Part shown: in pieces, positions 42,313 to 51,900 of the stretch | How positions within the stretch are numbered: position 1 is the stretch's first letter | Layout of the letters: each line of letters begins with the position of its first letter | NCBI RefSeq assembly: GCF_900182595.1 | Contig: NZ_FXTN01000014.1 | Span: forward strand, 1 to 64,000 | DNA length: 64,000 bases | Reading direction: 5' to 3' | From: Pedobacter westerhofensis | GTDB lineage: Bacteria; Bacteroidota; Bacteroidia; Sphingobacteriales; Sphingobacteriaceae | Notes under the pieces: model-generated | Told to the model about the DNA's origin: nothing | Databases searched by the model: none | Seen by the model: the letters and a program-made list of their open reading frames with translations, nothing else | Position numbers and translations under genes: made by a program

Positions 42313-44958
42313 ATGAATAAACTCCTACTCTCTGTCATTTCCCTCTTTACTATAACCGCTCTTCAATCAGGTGTTTTGCATGCACAGAGCACTGATAAAA
42401 CAAAGAAAAATCCAGATACCGTAATTAAGAGTACCGATACCACTCATAGCGCTGTAAGAAGACAGTCAAAACCATTACGTGTGCAGGATACCCTGCATCG
42501 GCTTTCTGAAGTGGTCATCACCGCTTCGAGGACGGAAGAAAGTATATTAAGATCGCCGGTAAGTATTGAGCGGGCGGATACATCTGCTTTTAAATTATCT
42601 GCTGCCCCTTCTTTTTTTGATGCACTGGAGAACCTCAAAGGTGTACAGATGATTACACCAAGTATGGGTTTCAGGATCATTAACACCCGCGGCTTTGCCA
42701 ATACAACCAATGTAAGATTCACACAAATGGTGGACGGGATTGATAATCAGGCACCACATATTGGTGCCCCGATCGGAAATGCAATGGGTCCCAGTGATCT
42801 TGATATCGAGCATGTAGAGATCATCCCCGGAACCGCCTCAGCATTATACGGACTGAATGCCATCAACGGCCTGGCAAATTTCATGACCAAAGATCCTTTT
42901 ACAAGTGAGGGCGTCAGTATCCAGCAGAAAGTAGGGCTCAACCATGTGAACGACCAGGAAACATCTGCAAAGTTATTCAATGAAACCAGTGTAAGAATTG
43001 CGCACAAAATCAGCAACAGGCTGGCTTTTAAAGTGAATGGTACATTTACAAAAGGGTACGACTGGATTGCAGACGACAGGACGGATTTAAATGCTGCTGC
43101 AAATGTTGCTGCAGGGATAGCGGGTGGGCCATCGAGCCCGGCTTACGACCCCGTAAGCGGATATGGAAATGAGTCTTCCAACAGGAAAACAATCGCCCTC
43201 GATGGCAAGCAGTATGTTGTGGCGAGAACCGGCTACGCCGAGAAAGAAGTGGCGGATTACCATCTTCAAAATGCAAAGGCAGATTTTACACTGGCTTACA
43301 AAATCAGTCCGAAGGCTTTGCTGAGTTACACCTATCGTTTTGCTGACCTTGACAATATTTACCAGCGCTCCAACCGCTTCAGGCTGCAGGATTACCTGCT
43401 CCAGCAGCACGCTGTTACATTTAAAAATGATATTTTCCGCGTTAGTGCATATGTAACTACAGAGAACACCGGTAAATCTTATAATTTAAGGTCTGCAGCA
43501 GAAAATGAGGATAAAGCATTTAAATCGGATAACCAGTGGTATGCAGATTTTACCAAAGGGTTTAATCAGTCGAGATCACTTGGCACAGCCGTTCCACAGG
43601 CATTCGCTGCTGCAAGGCAGGCGGCAGATCTGGGCAGGTTACAGTCCGGAACGGAGGCTTTTCAGGACAAACTTACTGAACTCGCTGATGTAAACAACTG
43701 GGATATCGGCTCAGCCTTGCGGGTCAAAGATCAGATGCTGCACGCAGAAGGACAGGTTGATATTTCGAAACTGATCGGGGCTGGCTTTAAGCAACGCACG
43801 GGCCTGGATCTTCAGGCGGGTTTTGATCATCGCAGTTATTTTATTCAGCCTGATGGCAATTATTTTGTTAATCCTGACCCGGCAAAGGTTGGACAAACTT
43901 TTTCTTACAGCAAAACCGGTGGGTTTATTCAGGTAGGAAGGGATTTTTGGGACAGCAAACTGAGGCTTACCGCTACCTTGCGGGCCGACCGTAATGATTA
44001 TTTCAGCACCAAGCTTAACCCGCGGTTTACGGCTGTGTTTTCTCCGGTGGAGGAACATAACATCCGTGTTTCATTTCAGAGCGGCTACAGGTTCCCAAGT
44101 ATTTTTGAGGCCTTTTCCAATGTCAACAGTGGTGGTGTGAAACGTATTGGCGGGCTCAAAATCCTTTCTAACGGCGTACTGGAAAACAGTTATTTAAAGA
44201 ATTCCATAGATGCTTTTCAGGCAGCCGTTACCCGTGATTTCAATGCAGGAATGACCACCAGTGCCGCTATTGAAAAGAACAAAAGCCGCCTGGTAAAAAA
44301 TTACTATGACTATATCAAGCCTGAGCATATCAACTCATTTGAAATCGGATACAAATCCTTATTCCTCAACAGGGACTTGAAACTGGACGCAGATTTTTAT
44401 TACAATAAATATGAAAATTTTATCGCGCAGGTGGAGATGAGCGTGCCGAATACGACATCCGCAGATTCTATCCCCTATGCCCTTAATGATAAAACCAAAC
44501 AAAGCCGTTACAGGGTATGGACCAATTCCCAGAGCACGGTATACAATTATGGCGGAAGTTTTGGGCTAACCTACCGTATGATGAGGAAATTTACGCTTGG
44601 TGGCAACGTAACTTATTCTAAGCTGGACAGGACTACCAATAATGATGGTCTGGAAGATGGTTTCAATACACCGGAATGGATCTACAATCTTTCCTTTGGT
44701 GGCGACCGGATTTACGGAAGACTGGGTTTTAATGTCTCGTACAAGTATCAGAGCAGCTATTATTCACAAACTTTCCTGGTAAACGGAACGGTTAAAAGCT
44801 ATGGCAATACCGATGCACAGGTCAATTACGATCTGTTCAAACATAAGCTGAATGTGAAAGTAGGGGGCTCTAATGTGTTTAATAAATATTATTACTCTTA
44901 TCTCGGAGGCCCTTCTATTGGTGGTTTCTACTATACCAGCTTTACTTACACCATGTAA
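42313..44958 (+). CDS. TonB-dependent outer-membrane receptor
   Basis: An 881-residue receptor. After a signal peptide ending near LHAQS (residue 25) comes a Thr/Lys-rich linker, then a TonB-box-like region (LHRLSEVVITASRTEES). The plug domain follows (PSFFDALENLKGVQM, INTRGFANTTNVRFTQMVDG, VEIIPGTASALYG), and then the 22-strand barrel ends with the aromatic terminus GGFYYTSFTYTM. It has no CarboxypepD_reg domain and no SusD partner, so it is of the siderophore/metal type. With the PepSY protein and ModE-type control it probably imports a molybdate- or metal-complex; a terminator follows. Confidence 0.9.
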   Translation: MNKLLLSVISLFTITALQSGVLHAQSTDKTKKNPDTVIKSTDTTHSAVRRQSKPLRVQDTLHRLSEVVITASRTEESILRSPVSIERADTSAFKLSAAPSFFDALENLKGVQMITPSMGFRIINTRGFANTTNVRFTQMVDGIDNQAPHIGAPIGNAMGPSDLDIEHVEIIPGTASALYGLNAINGLANFMTKDPFTSEGVSIQQKVGLNHVNDQETSAKLFNETSVRIAHKISNRLAFKVNGTFTKGYDWIADDRTDLNAAANVAAGIAGGPSSPAYDPVSGYGNESSNRKTIALDGKQYVVARTGYAEKEVADYHLQNAKADFTLAYKISPKALLSYTYRFADLDNIYQRSNRFRLQDYLLQQHAVTFKNDIFRVSAYVTTENTGKSYNLRSAAENEDKAFKSDNQWYADFTKGFNQSRSLGTAVPQAFAAARQAADLGRLQSGTEAFQDKLTELADVNNWDIGSALRVKDQMLHAEGQVDISKLIGAGFKQRTGLDLQAGFDHRSYFIQPDGNYFVNPDPAKVGQTFSYSKTGGFIQVGRDFWDSKLRLTATLRADRNDYFSTKLNPRFTAVFSPVEEHNIRVSFQSGYRFPSIFEAFSNVNSGGVKRIGGLKILSNGVLENSYLKNSIDAFQAAVTRDFNAGMTTSAAIEKNKSRLVKNYYDYIKPEHINSFEIGYKSLFLNRDLKLDADFYYNKYENFIAQVEMSVPNTTSADSIPYALNDKTKQSRYRVWTNSQSTVYNYGGSFGLTYRMMRKFTLGGNVTYSKLDRTTNNDGLEDGFNTPEWIYNLSFGGDRIYGRLGFNVSYKYQSSYYSQTFLVNGTVKSYGNTDAQVNYDLFKHKLNVKVGGSNVFNKYYYSYLGGPSIGGFYYTSFTYTM

Positions 44959-44989
44959 ATACTTCTTAATTCTTTTACACGAAACAGCT

Positions 44990-45033
44990 ATAGCCTGCTA
45001 ATAATTTAATAAATTAGAAGCAGGCTATTTTTA
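44990..45033 (+). terminator. Rho-independent terminator
   Basis: The stem ATAGCCTGCT / AGCAGGCTAT (10 bp) has a 19-base A/T-rich loop and a following T run. It separates the TonB receptor from the kinase operon. Confidence 0.85.
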
Positions 45034-45093
45034 TAGATCCTTGGAACTATAATTGTAGTATGATTGCCCACATACAGTGTTTAATTAGCTTAA

Positions 45094-46491
45094 ATGAGTA
45101 AAGTATTTACAATTACTGAAGGCCTGGAGAACATGGGTGCACTGCGCACAGGCGGCCAGGGTTCAGTATATAAGGGCAGACGTTTTGGTCCGATAATCAC
45201 TGCAGTAAAACTGCTTCCCACACCCGTTCATATGGAAAACACTGAGGATAAGAACTTCAGGAGCTTTCAGAACGAGGTAGAAAAATTAAAAAAGGTTAAC
45301 GAAGAACCGAACCCGAATGTAGTGAAGATCCTGAATTCAGGAATAACTGAAAGCGGTTCTTTCCCGTTTATAGAGATGGAATTTATTGACGGGCCTGATC
45401 TGGAAGATCTTCTGAAGGAACCGCAGGACCCGATTTTTGCAATCAAAGAGGTGATTAAAGTCGCCGACCACTTGGCAAATGCCCTCGCACATTGCCATAA
45501 GGTTAGCGTTAAACACGGCGATATTAAAAGCAATAACGTTAAATTTAATCTCCATACCGGGAATTATGTGTTGCTGGATTTTGGCCTTTCGGCGATGTCG
45601 GATGAGCAAAGAAGAACCAGCATCAGGCATGCCGGTGCCATAGAATTTATGGCTCCGGAGCAGAGCGAAGGACAGATGCTGTTTGAAACTGATGTTTACA
45701 GTTACGGTGTAATTTTATACGAATTGCTGGCAGGACAGGTGCCGTTCCCTCTAACCGATAATGGGCAGAAGTCGCGAAATGATGTGCTCGTAGGCCACCT
45801 TGAATTACCAGTACCGGATATCCTGGGACTGAGAAAACAGAATCTTCCTGAGAATTGGTCTGAAGCGAAAAAACAGCATGAGATGATGGTGCCGCAATGG
45901 CTTCTCCAGGTTATTGCCCGCTGTTTGGAAAAACTTCCGCAAAACAGGTATGCCGACGGGGTAAAACTGCAAGAAGCCATTGTCAGGAGCAGTATAGCAG
46001 AAGCCGGAAATTATTATAATAGCAGCATTGTGCAGGATACAGAAAATTCTGGACTGATGCCCGCCGGGGCTGCAGATACTTCCTTGCTGCAAATGGAGAA
46101 CGACAGATTGCAAACCCTTCTCCGAAATTATCAGGAAGAAGCGGCGGATGCAAAACAGCCGGACAGCAGTGTAATAGTGATCTCTAAACCGGTGTTTTTT
46201 GTGCTGGTAATGAGTGTGGTGCTGATGGCGGCATTCCTCAGCTATTATCTGTTGTTCAGAACTACAGAACAGCCGGAAAGGAGATCGCGCCAGGATCAGG
46301 TAACTACTCCGGATACAACACAAAAAACCGGTCGCAAAGGATATGCCTGGGACAAAAAAAGAGATTCAGCAATAACAGATACAGCATACGGGGATGATAA
46401 TGGAGAAACACAACCGGTACAGCTAAAACCTGTTCCACAGGCGCAGCCTGATACCACCGTAATGGACCTGGATACAACCGTACATTTTTAG
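45094..46491 (+). CDS. Membrane Ser/Thr protein kinase (Hanks type)
   Basis: A 465-residue kinase with a C-terminal membrane anchor. The Gly-rich loop is GGQGSVY (residues 20-26), with ATP Lys39 (AVKLL). The catalytic loop HGDIKSNN has Asp143 and Asn148 (HGD instead of HRD), then DFG at 162-164 and an APE-type MAPEQ. Residues 275-355 form a linker ending in a coiled-coil-like stretch; one membrane helix spans about 364-388. The outer part of about 75 residues is Thr/Asp/Gln-rich and has no PASTA repeats. It is the first gene of the kinase-phosphatase-SEDS/PBP operon and probably phosphorylates its FHA and cell-wall proteins. Confidence 0.92.
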   Translation: MSKVFTITEGLENMGALRTGGQGSVYKGRRFGPIITAVKLLPTPVHMENTEDKNFRSFQNEVEKLKKVNEEPNPNVVKILNSGITESGSFPFIEMEFIDGPDLEDLLKEPQDPIFAIKEVIKVADHLANALAHCHKVSVKHGDIKSNNVKFNLHTGNYVLLDFGLSAMSDEQRRTSIRHAGAIEFMAPEQSEGQMLFETDVYSYGVILYELLAGQVPFPLTDNGQKSRNDVLVGHLELPVPDILGLRKQNLPENWSEAKKQHEMMVPQWLLQVIARCLEKLPQNRYADGVKLQEAIVRSSIAEAGNYYNSSIVQDTENSGLMPAGAADTSLLQMENDRLQTLLRNYQEEAADAKQPDSSVIVISKPVFFVLVMSVVLMAAFLSYYLLFRTTEQPERRSRQDQVTTPDTTQKTGRKGYAWDKKRDSAITDTAYGDDNGETQPVQLKPVPQAQPDTTVMDLDTTVHF

Positions 46492-46518
46492 TTTGCAGCA
46501 TACCATACATTAAAACAG

Positions 46519-47463
46519 ATGGCAGAAAAACCAACATTTTGGAAGAAAACCGGTCTGCAGGACTTTTTCCTTCCTTCAGAAAAAACACAGAAGAAACAGG
46601 TTGTAAAGGCATTAACACCTGATGAAGTATATAAATATATTATTGATAAGTTTAAAGAATCCGTTGCGGAACTTTCTTTTGCAAACCGCATTGTTTTTTA
46701 CCACGAATTTATCATTTGTTTCAATGAAGAAGATTACAAGGAGTTCCTGGCGCATAAACAGGGCCTTTTTGGGATCATCGTTCATGAATCGGTCAACCAG
46801 TTTTACAAGCTGCTTGAAGAATACCGCAAATCCGGAAAAACAGTAGAACCTTCTAGTTCTAAATGGGTATTCCGGCTGGTGTCTCATCCTGATTATGAAC
46901 GTGGTGATAAAGGATTTATAGGTAAATTATTGCCGGGAAGTACGCAGAAGAACGAAAACCTGCGGGTTACCTTTATTCCGCGCCAGACAGGCGTGGCAGA
47001 AACGCTTGACCTGAACCAGGAAATACTCAACGGCTTTACGTATTACAGTGAAGGTTATTATGAAATGCCGTATGATCTGCAGGCGTCGGCTATTCCTGCT
47101 CCATCAGCAGGACAAAAAGGTTATGCCAGGTTGGAAACCATTATGCCTGATCAGAATTTCAGAGGCAAGAAACTCGAATTCCTGATGAAGAACGATGAAA
47201 TCACAGTGTCTGGTAAGGACGAAAGCAGAAATGAAACTCATATTTTTGTGATTCCCTCAGACTGGGTGAACACGCCGCACCTGAGTATCCGCCATAACCA
47301 TGCAGATGGTAAATTATACCTGGCTTCATTCGGTGAAAAAACGATCGTAAATGAAATTGAAGTTCCCCGGACTGAGATTAGTCACCCGGATTGGATAGAG
47401 CTGCCCTTTAACTCCAGGATTTTACTCAACGGTATTATTGGCATAAATATTTTTAAACCTTAA
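46519..47463 (+). CDS. FhaA-like two-part protein of unknown function
   Basis: A 314-residue soluble protein. Residues 30-135 (SVAELSFANRIVFYHEFIICFNEEDYKEFL..., SSSKWVFRLVSHPDYERG) recall the N-terminal domain of actinobacterial FhaA (DUF3662): a helix, conserved strand pair and a DY-x-x-F helix. Residues 200-314 are beta-rich and placed like an FHA domain, but lack the GR...S-x-x-H phosphothreonine signature (the nearest match is HLSIRHNHADGKLYL). It sits between kinase and phosphatase genes, 27 bp after the kinase, where actinobacteria have FHA proteins. Its role as an adaptor is inferred from place and outline. Confidence 0.6.
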   Translation: MAEKPTFWKKTGLQDFFLPSEKTQKKQVVKALTPDEVYKYIIDKFKESVAELSFANRIVFYHEFIICFNEEDYKEFLAHKQGLFGIIVHESVNQFYKLLEEYRKSGKTVEPSSSKWVFRLVSHPDYERGDKGFIGKLLPGSTQKNENLRVTFIPRQTGVAETLDLNQEILNGFTYYSEGYYEMPYDLQASAIPAPSAGQKGYARLETIMPDQNFRGKKLEFLMKNDEITVSGKDESRNETHIFVIPSDWVNTPHLSIRHNHADGKLYLASFGEKTIVNEIEVPRTEISHPDWIELPFNSRILLNGIIGINIFKP

Positions 47464-47466
47464 GTG

Positions 47467-48990
47467 ATGAAAAATTTGTTTGGCATTACAGACACCGGTA
47501 AGGTGAGAGATAATAATGAAGATGTTTTCATTGCAGAGGAGGTACGCAGCGGACAGTTTATCATCGCGGGCGTAATCGATGGCGTAGGCGGTTATGAAGG
47601 AGGGGAGGTGGCTGCGGCGCTGACAAGAGAGGTGGTGCTTGCTGAAATGGCCACTATTGGCGCAGATGTGCCCGCACAGCTTGAAATTGCTTTCAATCTG
47701 GCCAATGAAGAGATTTTTGCCAGGAAGCTGGAGGATCAGAAGCTGTCGGCCATGGCTTGTGTAGCCACCGTTGCGGTGATCGACCGGCTGAACAACCTGC
47801 TGCATTATATTCATGTGGGCGATACCAGGTTATATCTGTTCAGGGATCACTCCCTGATCAAGCTATCAAGCGACCAGTCGCCCGTGGGTTTTCTCGAAGA
47901 CTCTGGCAGAATTACCGAGGAAGCTGCCATGCAGCATCCCAAGCGCAATATCATCAACCAGGCGCTGGGACTGGGGAGCCAGGAGGAAATGTCAGACAGC
48001 TACTTTGAAACAGGATCTTCTCCTTTTTTGCCTGGAGACCTGATCCTGGTGTGCAGCGACGGTTTAACAGATATGATCAACAAGGAGGTTATTGCCAGGG
48101 TCCTTGATTCATCCGGTACCCTGCAGGCAAGAGCAGAAAAACTCATTGCAGAAGCAAATGCTGCAGGCGGAAATGATAACATAACAGTGGTACTGGCTTT
48201 GAATGATAAGGCACCGGTATCACACCCCGTTTCACGTCCTGCTGCAGACTTATTTTCACAGGCAGCTAATGAAGTACCCGAGCTCAAAGCCCCTGTCAGC
48301 CCGGCTGTGCAGGAGATACCGCCATCAGAAGTAAACCAGCGAAAGAACCCTTTTGTAAAAAAGGAACCAAGTTCAGGAGTTTTGGCAGGTACCAACCAGG
48401 GATCCGATAATGTGACGCAGCAGAACAAAACTCCCGGAGGCAATCAAACTCTGGTGATCATTCTTTCAGCATTGTGCCTTTTGTTTCTGGCCAGCACGGT
48501 ATGGCTTTTCTTTACAAACCCTCCGGTAGAACTTAAACCTTCAGGAACACTGAATCCTGCGCCCGCTGTTACCGTAAATCCACAGGAAAAAAAACTGATT
48601 GATACATTATCCAAACTCAAAGGAGATACCTTGATACTTTCTGCCGGTTTTTTCAAAAGTCCGGTACATTTAAGCAGGGCATTGAATATCAACAGGGACA
48701 CTTTGATTATCAAAACCAAAGGAGACCTGATCTTTCAGCGGGACTCTGCCTATAAAGGGCCGGCAATGATTTTATCGCCGGCATGTAAGTATGTGGTAAT
48801 TGATCAGCTGGTGCTGGAAAATTTCGAAACCGGGATCGTATCTTATAAAAACGTCCTCGACCTCAAAAATGTAAAATTTAACAATTGTAAGTATCCCTTA
48901 CAGATCTTATTTGAATTTCCTGACCGCTCATTTATAAATGGCAGGATATCTAAACGTGCATTCCAGGCAGATACGCTGGCCAAGAAATAA
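47467..48990 (+). CDS. Membrane-bound PP2C Ser/Thr phosphatase
   Basis: A 507-residue protein. Residues 1-245 are a PP2C catalytic domain: DNNED and DGVGGYEGG supply metal Asp residues, with VGDTRLYLF, CSDGLTDMI and GGNDNITVV. A Pro/Ser/Gln-rich linker, one membrane helix (about 326-348) and an outer domain of about 150 residues follow, with ladder-like repeats (DTLIIKTKGDLIFQ, KYVVIDQLVLENF, VLDLKNVKFNN) that look like a small parallel beta-helix. A GTG at 47464 precedes the ATG; the gene directly follows the previous stop. It should reverse kinase signals at the membrane, as PstP does in actinobacteria. Confidence 0.9.
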   Translation: MKNLFGITDTGKVRDNNEDVFIAEEVRSGQFIIAGVIDGVGGYEGGEVAAALTREVVLAEMATIGADVPAQLEIAFNLANEEIFARKLEDQKLSAMACVATVAVIDRLNNLLHYIHVGDTRLYLFRDHSLIKLSSDQSPVGFLEDSGRITEEAAMQHPKRNIINQALGLGSQEEMSDSYFETGSSPFLPGDLILVCSDGLTDMINKEVIARVLDSSGTLQARAEKLIAEANAAGGNDNITVVLALNDKAPVSHPVSRPAADLFSQAANEVPELKAPVSPAVQEIPPSEVNQRKNPFVKKEPSSGVLAGTNQGSDNVTQQNKTPGGNQTLVIILSALCLLFLASTVWLFFTNPPVELKPSGTLNPAPAVTVNPQEKKLIDTLSKLKGDTLILSAGFFKSPVHLSRALNINRDTLIIKTKGDLIFQRDSAYKGPAMILSPACKYVVIDQLVLENFETGIVSYKNVLDLKNVKFNNCKYPLQILFEFPDRSFINGRISKRAFQADTLAKK

Positions 48991-48992
48991 CA

Positions 48993-51900
48993 ATGGATAG
49001 ACAACAACAAACATCTGGAGGAAGGTTAAAAGAGCGTATCAGCATCACGATGATCGGCATCATCCTGGTATTCGCATTTTTTAAGCTTTTTGGCGTTTTG
49101 CAGGAACGCATGAAAGATGTAGATAAAGGCTTAGCGACGGGAACAATTGTGAACCTCAATGCCCCTGATCCTGCCAATGCCATAAAAGCAATGCTGACAA
49201 AAGGCTATTATTATGACGATCCTGCAGATATTGACCTGATCAGATCGGTAATTGCCGACAAACAGCAGGAAGACCGTTTCAGTAATATTGGAGACCTGAA
49301 TAAAAGAAAATTCAATGTCTCTGCAGATAAAGCAAGCCAGTATGGGGGCGCATCTTTTAAGAAACGTGTGGCTTTATCCCGGGCGCTGCTGGGCTTTACA
49401 GGACAAGATGAAAAACGGTTTGAACAGGAGATTACGGCTCCGCCGGCTTTGCCCTCCGTGCAGGATATGGGGATTGGAGACGGTGCCCTGCAGGGCAGTG
49501 TCAAAAATGCTGAAGGGGTTGTATCCGGGGTGCTGGTAAGATTAACCGCTATTGTGGCGGCCGATAGTGTAGATGCCAGGCCTTTTACAGCTTATGCACG
49601 TACAGACCAGGAGGGTAAATATAAATTTACCGGATTGCCTGAAGATAAAGCATACGAAGTTATTCCCCTGAAACCGGGTGCCGAGTTTGGACAGGTAAAA
49701 GGAGTACAGGCACTAAACGGCCATCAGACATTAAATTTTACAGAGGCGCTGCACCGCATCAGATTGCTCTCTTCGAGAGATTTTAACACTCTGAAGAATG
49801 AGGGCGCGCTGATTGTACGGACGCCTCAGGATTTCAGCTTTTACTACTGGTGTTTTGCCGGGGCACTGCTATTCGGCTTTTTGCTTATCCACATCGTATT
49901 ATCCATAAGGTTTCCGGATGCAGATCAGGTCATCCTGCCACTGCTCATGCTGCTCACAGGTATTTCATTTCTTACCCTGTTAAGTTTACAGGACCCTCTG
50001 CGCGACCGGTTCCTGGTTGCTGATTCTGTACTGTATCTATTTATCGGTGTGACGGGCATTTTTATTTTGCTTGCCTTTAACCTGCGCCGGTTTACGGCCG
50101 ACTCCAGCTTATACCGCCTCTTTATTTTTACCAAACAGCGTGATGCCGCTAATGGCTGGCCATGGATCACCTTGGCAATAGGTTTGCTGGTGATTACGCT
50201 CCTGTTCGGCGCCGGGCCGGAGGGCAGCGGCGTGAAAGTAAACCTGCTGGGCATACAGCCCAGTGAAGTAGTAAAATACATCGTAGTGCTTTTCCTTGCG
50301 GGATTTTTTGGAATGAATGAGCAGTTCATTGCTGCCTATTCCAGCTGGAAAAAACGCTGGTCTTTCTTTTCATTTGCGCTGGCAGCAATTTTGTGTACGC
50401 TGCTGCTGTTTTTACTGCTTGGCGACCTTGGCCCTGCAATCGTGATCTGTTTTACATTTATCATTCTCTTTTCATTCTCCAGGGGCGATTTTATGGAAAT
50501 GACAGCTTTTGTGGTTCTGTATATCCTGGTGGCATGGTTTGTAGAAAATGTATGGCTGGATGCCTTGATCACTTTTGGCGCCCTGGCACTTTATCACACC
50601 TTAAAAAAGAGGACGGTCAGCGAATCTGCGATCATGGCACTGGTAGTGATTACGGCTTTCCTTACCATTGATAAGATCCCTTACCTTGATAAAATTGTCC
50701 CCGGTCCGGTAGAAAGGCTGAGCGACCGCAAAGCGATATGGCAGGATGCCTGGGACAACGAGGTTTACGGGGGCGATCAGGTGGCAAACGGGCTCTGGGC
50801 CATATCGAGCGGCGGTATAGCCGGTCAGGGTACGGGCAAAGGCTTTGCGAAAACCATCCCGGAGGCCCACACAGATATGATTCTTCCGGCTATTGCAGAA
50901 GATTTTGGCTGGCTGGGTATGGCCTGCGTTTTCGGGCTGTTCCTGCTCTACCTGCACCGCGCGATCATCATCGGACGGCAAACGGGCACGCCTTTTCTTT
51001 TTTACTGTTGTGCAGGGATAGGCATCTGTACCTTTATTCAGTTCCTGCTGATTGCCGGCGGCTCTGTTGGCGCTTTACCTTTATCTGGGGTATCCCTGCC
51101 TTTTGAAAGTTATGGTGGTTCTTCGCTGGTGATCAATCTTGTGGCGGCGGGATTTCTTCTTTCTGCTTCATCGGTAAGAGGAACAGAAGGCCAGATGAAA
51201 TATATCACCCGCCAGCAGGATAAAAACCTTGTTCCGGCGCTGCTTGCTGCCTGTATCGGCGTGCTGTTATTGCTGGTCAATGTTTCCAGATATAGCTTTA
51301 ACAACAAGGCCTGGGTGGTAAAGCCTGCGCTGGTGGCCGACAAAGGTGGAAGCCGCATGTTCAGCTATAATCCAAGAATTGGAATACTCATGAAAAAACT
51401 GGAAGCTGGTAATATTTATGACCGTGCAGGATTGCTGCTGGCTACCAGTGATCCAAAGCTGTTTAAAAAGCAGCAGCAGGAGCTCCGCGAAGCAGGAATT
51501 CCAGAATATGACCTGGATTCTGCACAGCACAGAAGGGTTTCAAGGTATTATCCTTTTGAAGAACAGCTGTTTTTCTGGACCGGTGATGCCAATACGGGTG
51601 TATTTAACGGGGGGATCAACGGTTATTTTGCAGAATATGAGCACGCCGCTGAGCTCCGGGGATTTAAGATGCCATTAACAAGTTATAACCTGATTGCCTC
51701 ACGCTATCGCGAAGACCGTTTTCTGCCCAGAGGCCCTAAGGAAATGACGGTTGTGAAAAGAGATTTCTCGGCATTATCACGGATCTTGATAGCAGGCCTT
51801 GATACCAGTGAAATTGCCCTGTTTAAAAAACGCAACAGGGATGTGAAGCTGAGCGTGGATGCGGCTTTGCAAACGCGTTTGCAAACAGCTTTGGCGGCAG

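Noticed and set aside
45805..46323. 172-codon minus-strand open frame
   Set aside because: It is antisense to the Ser/Thr kinase gene.
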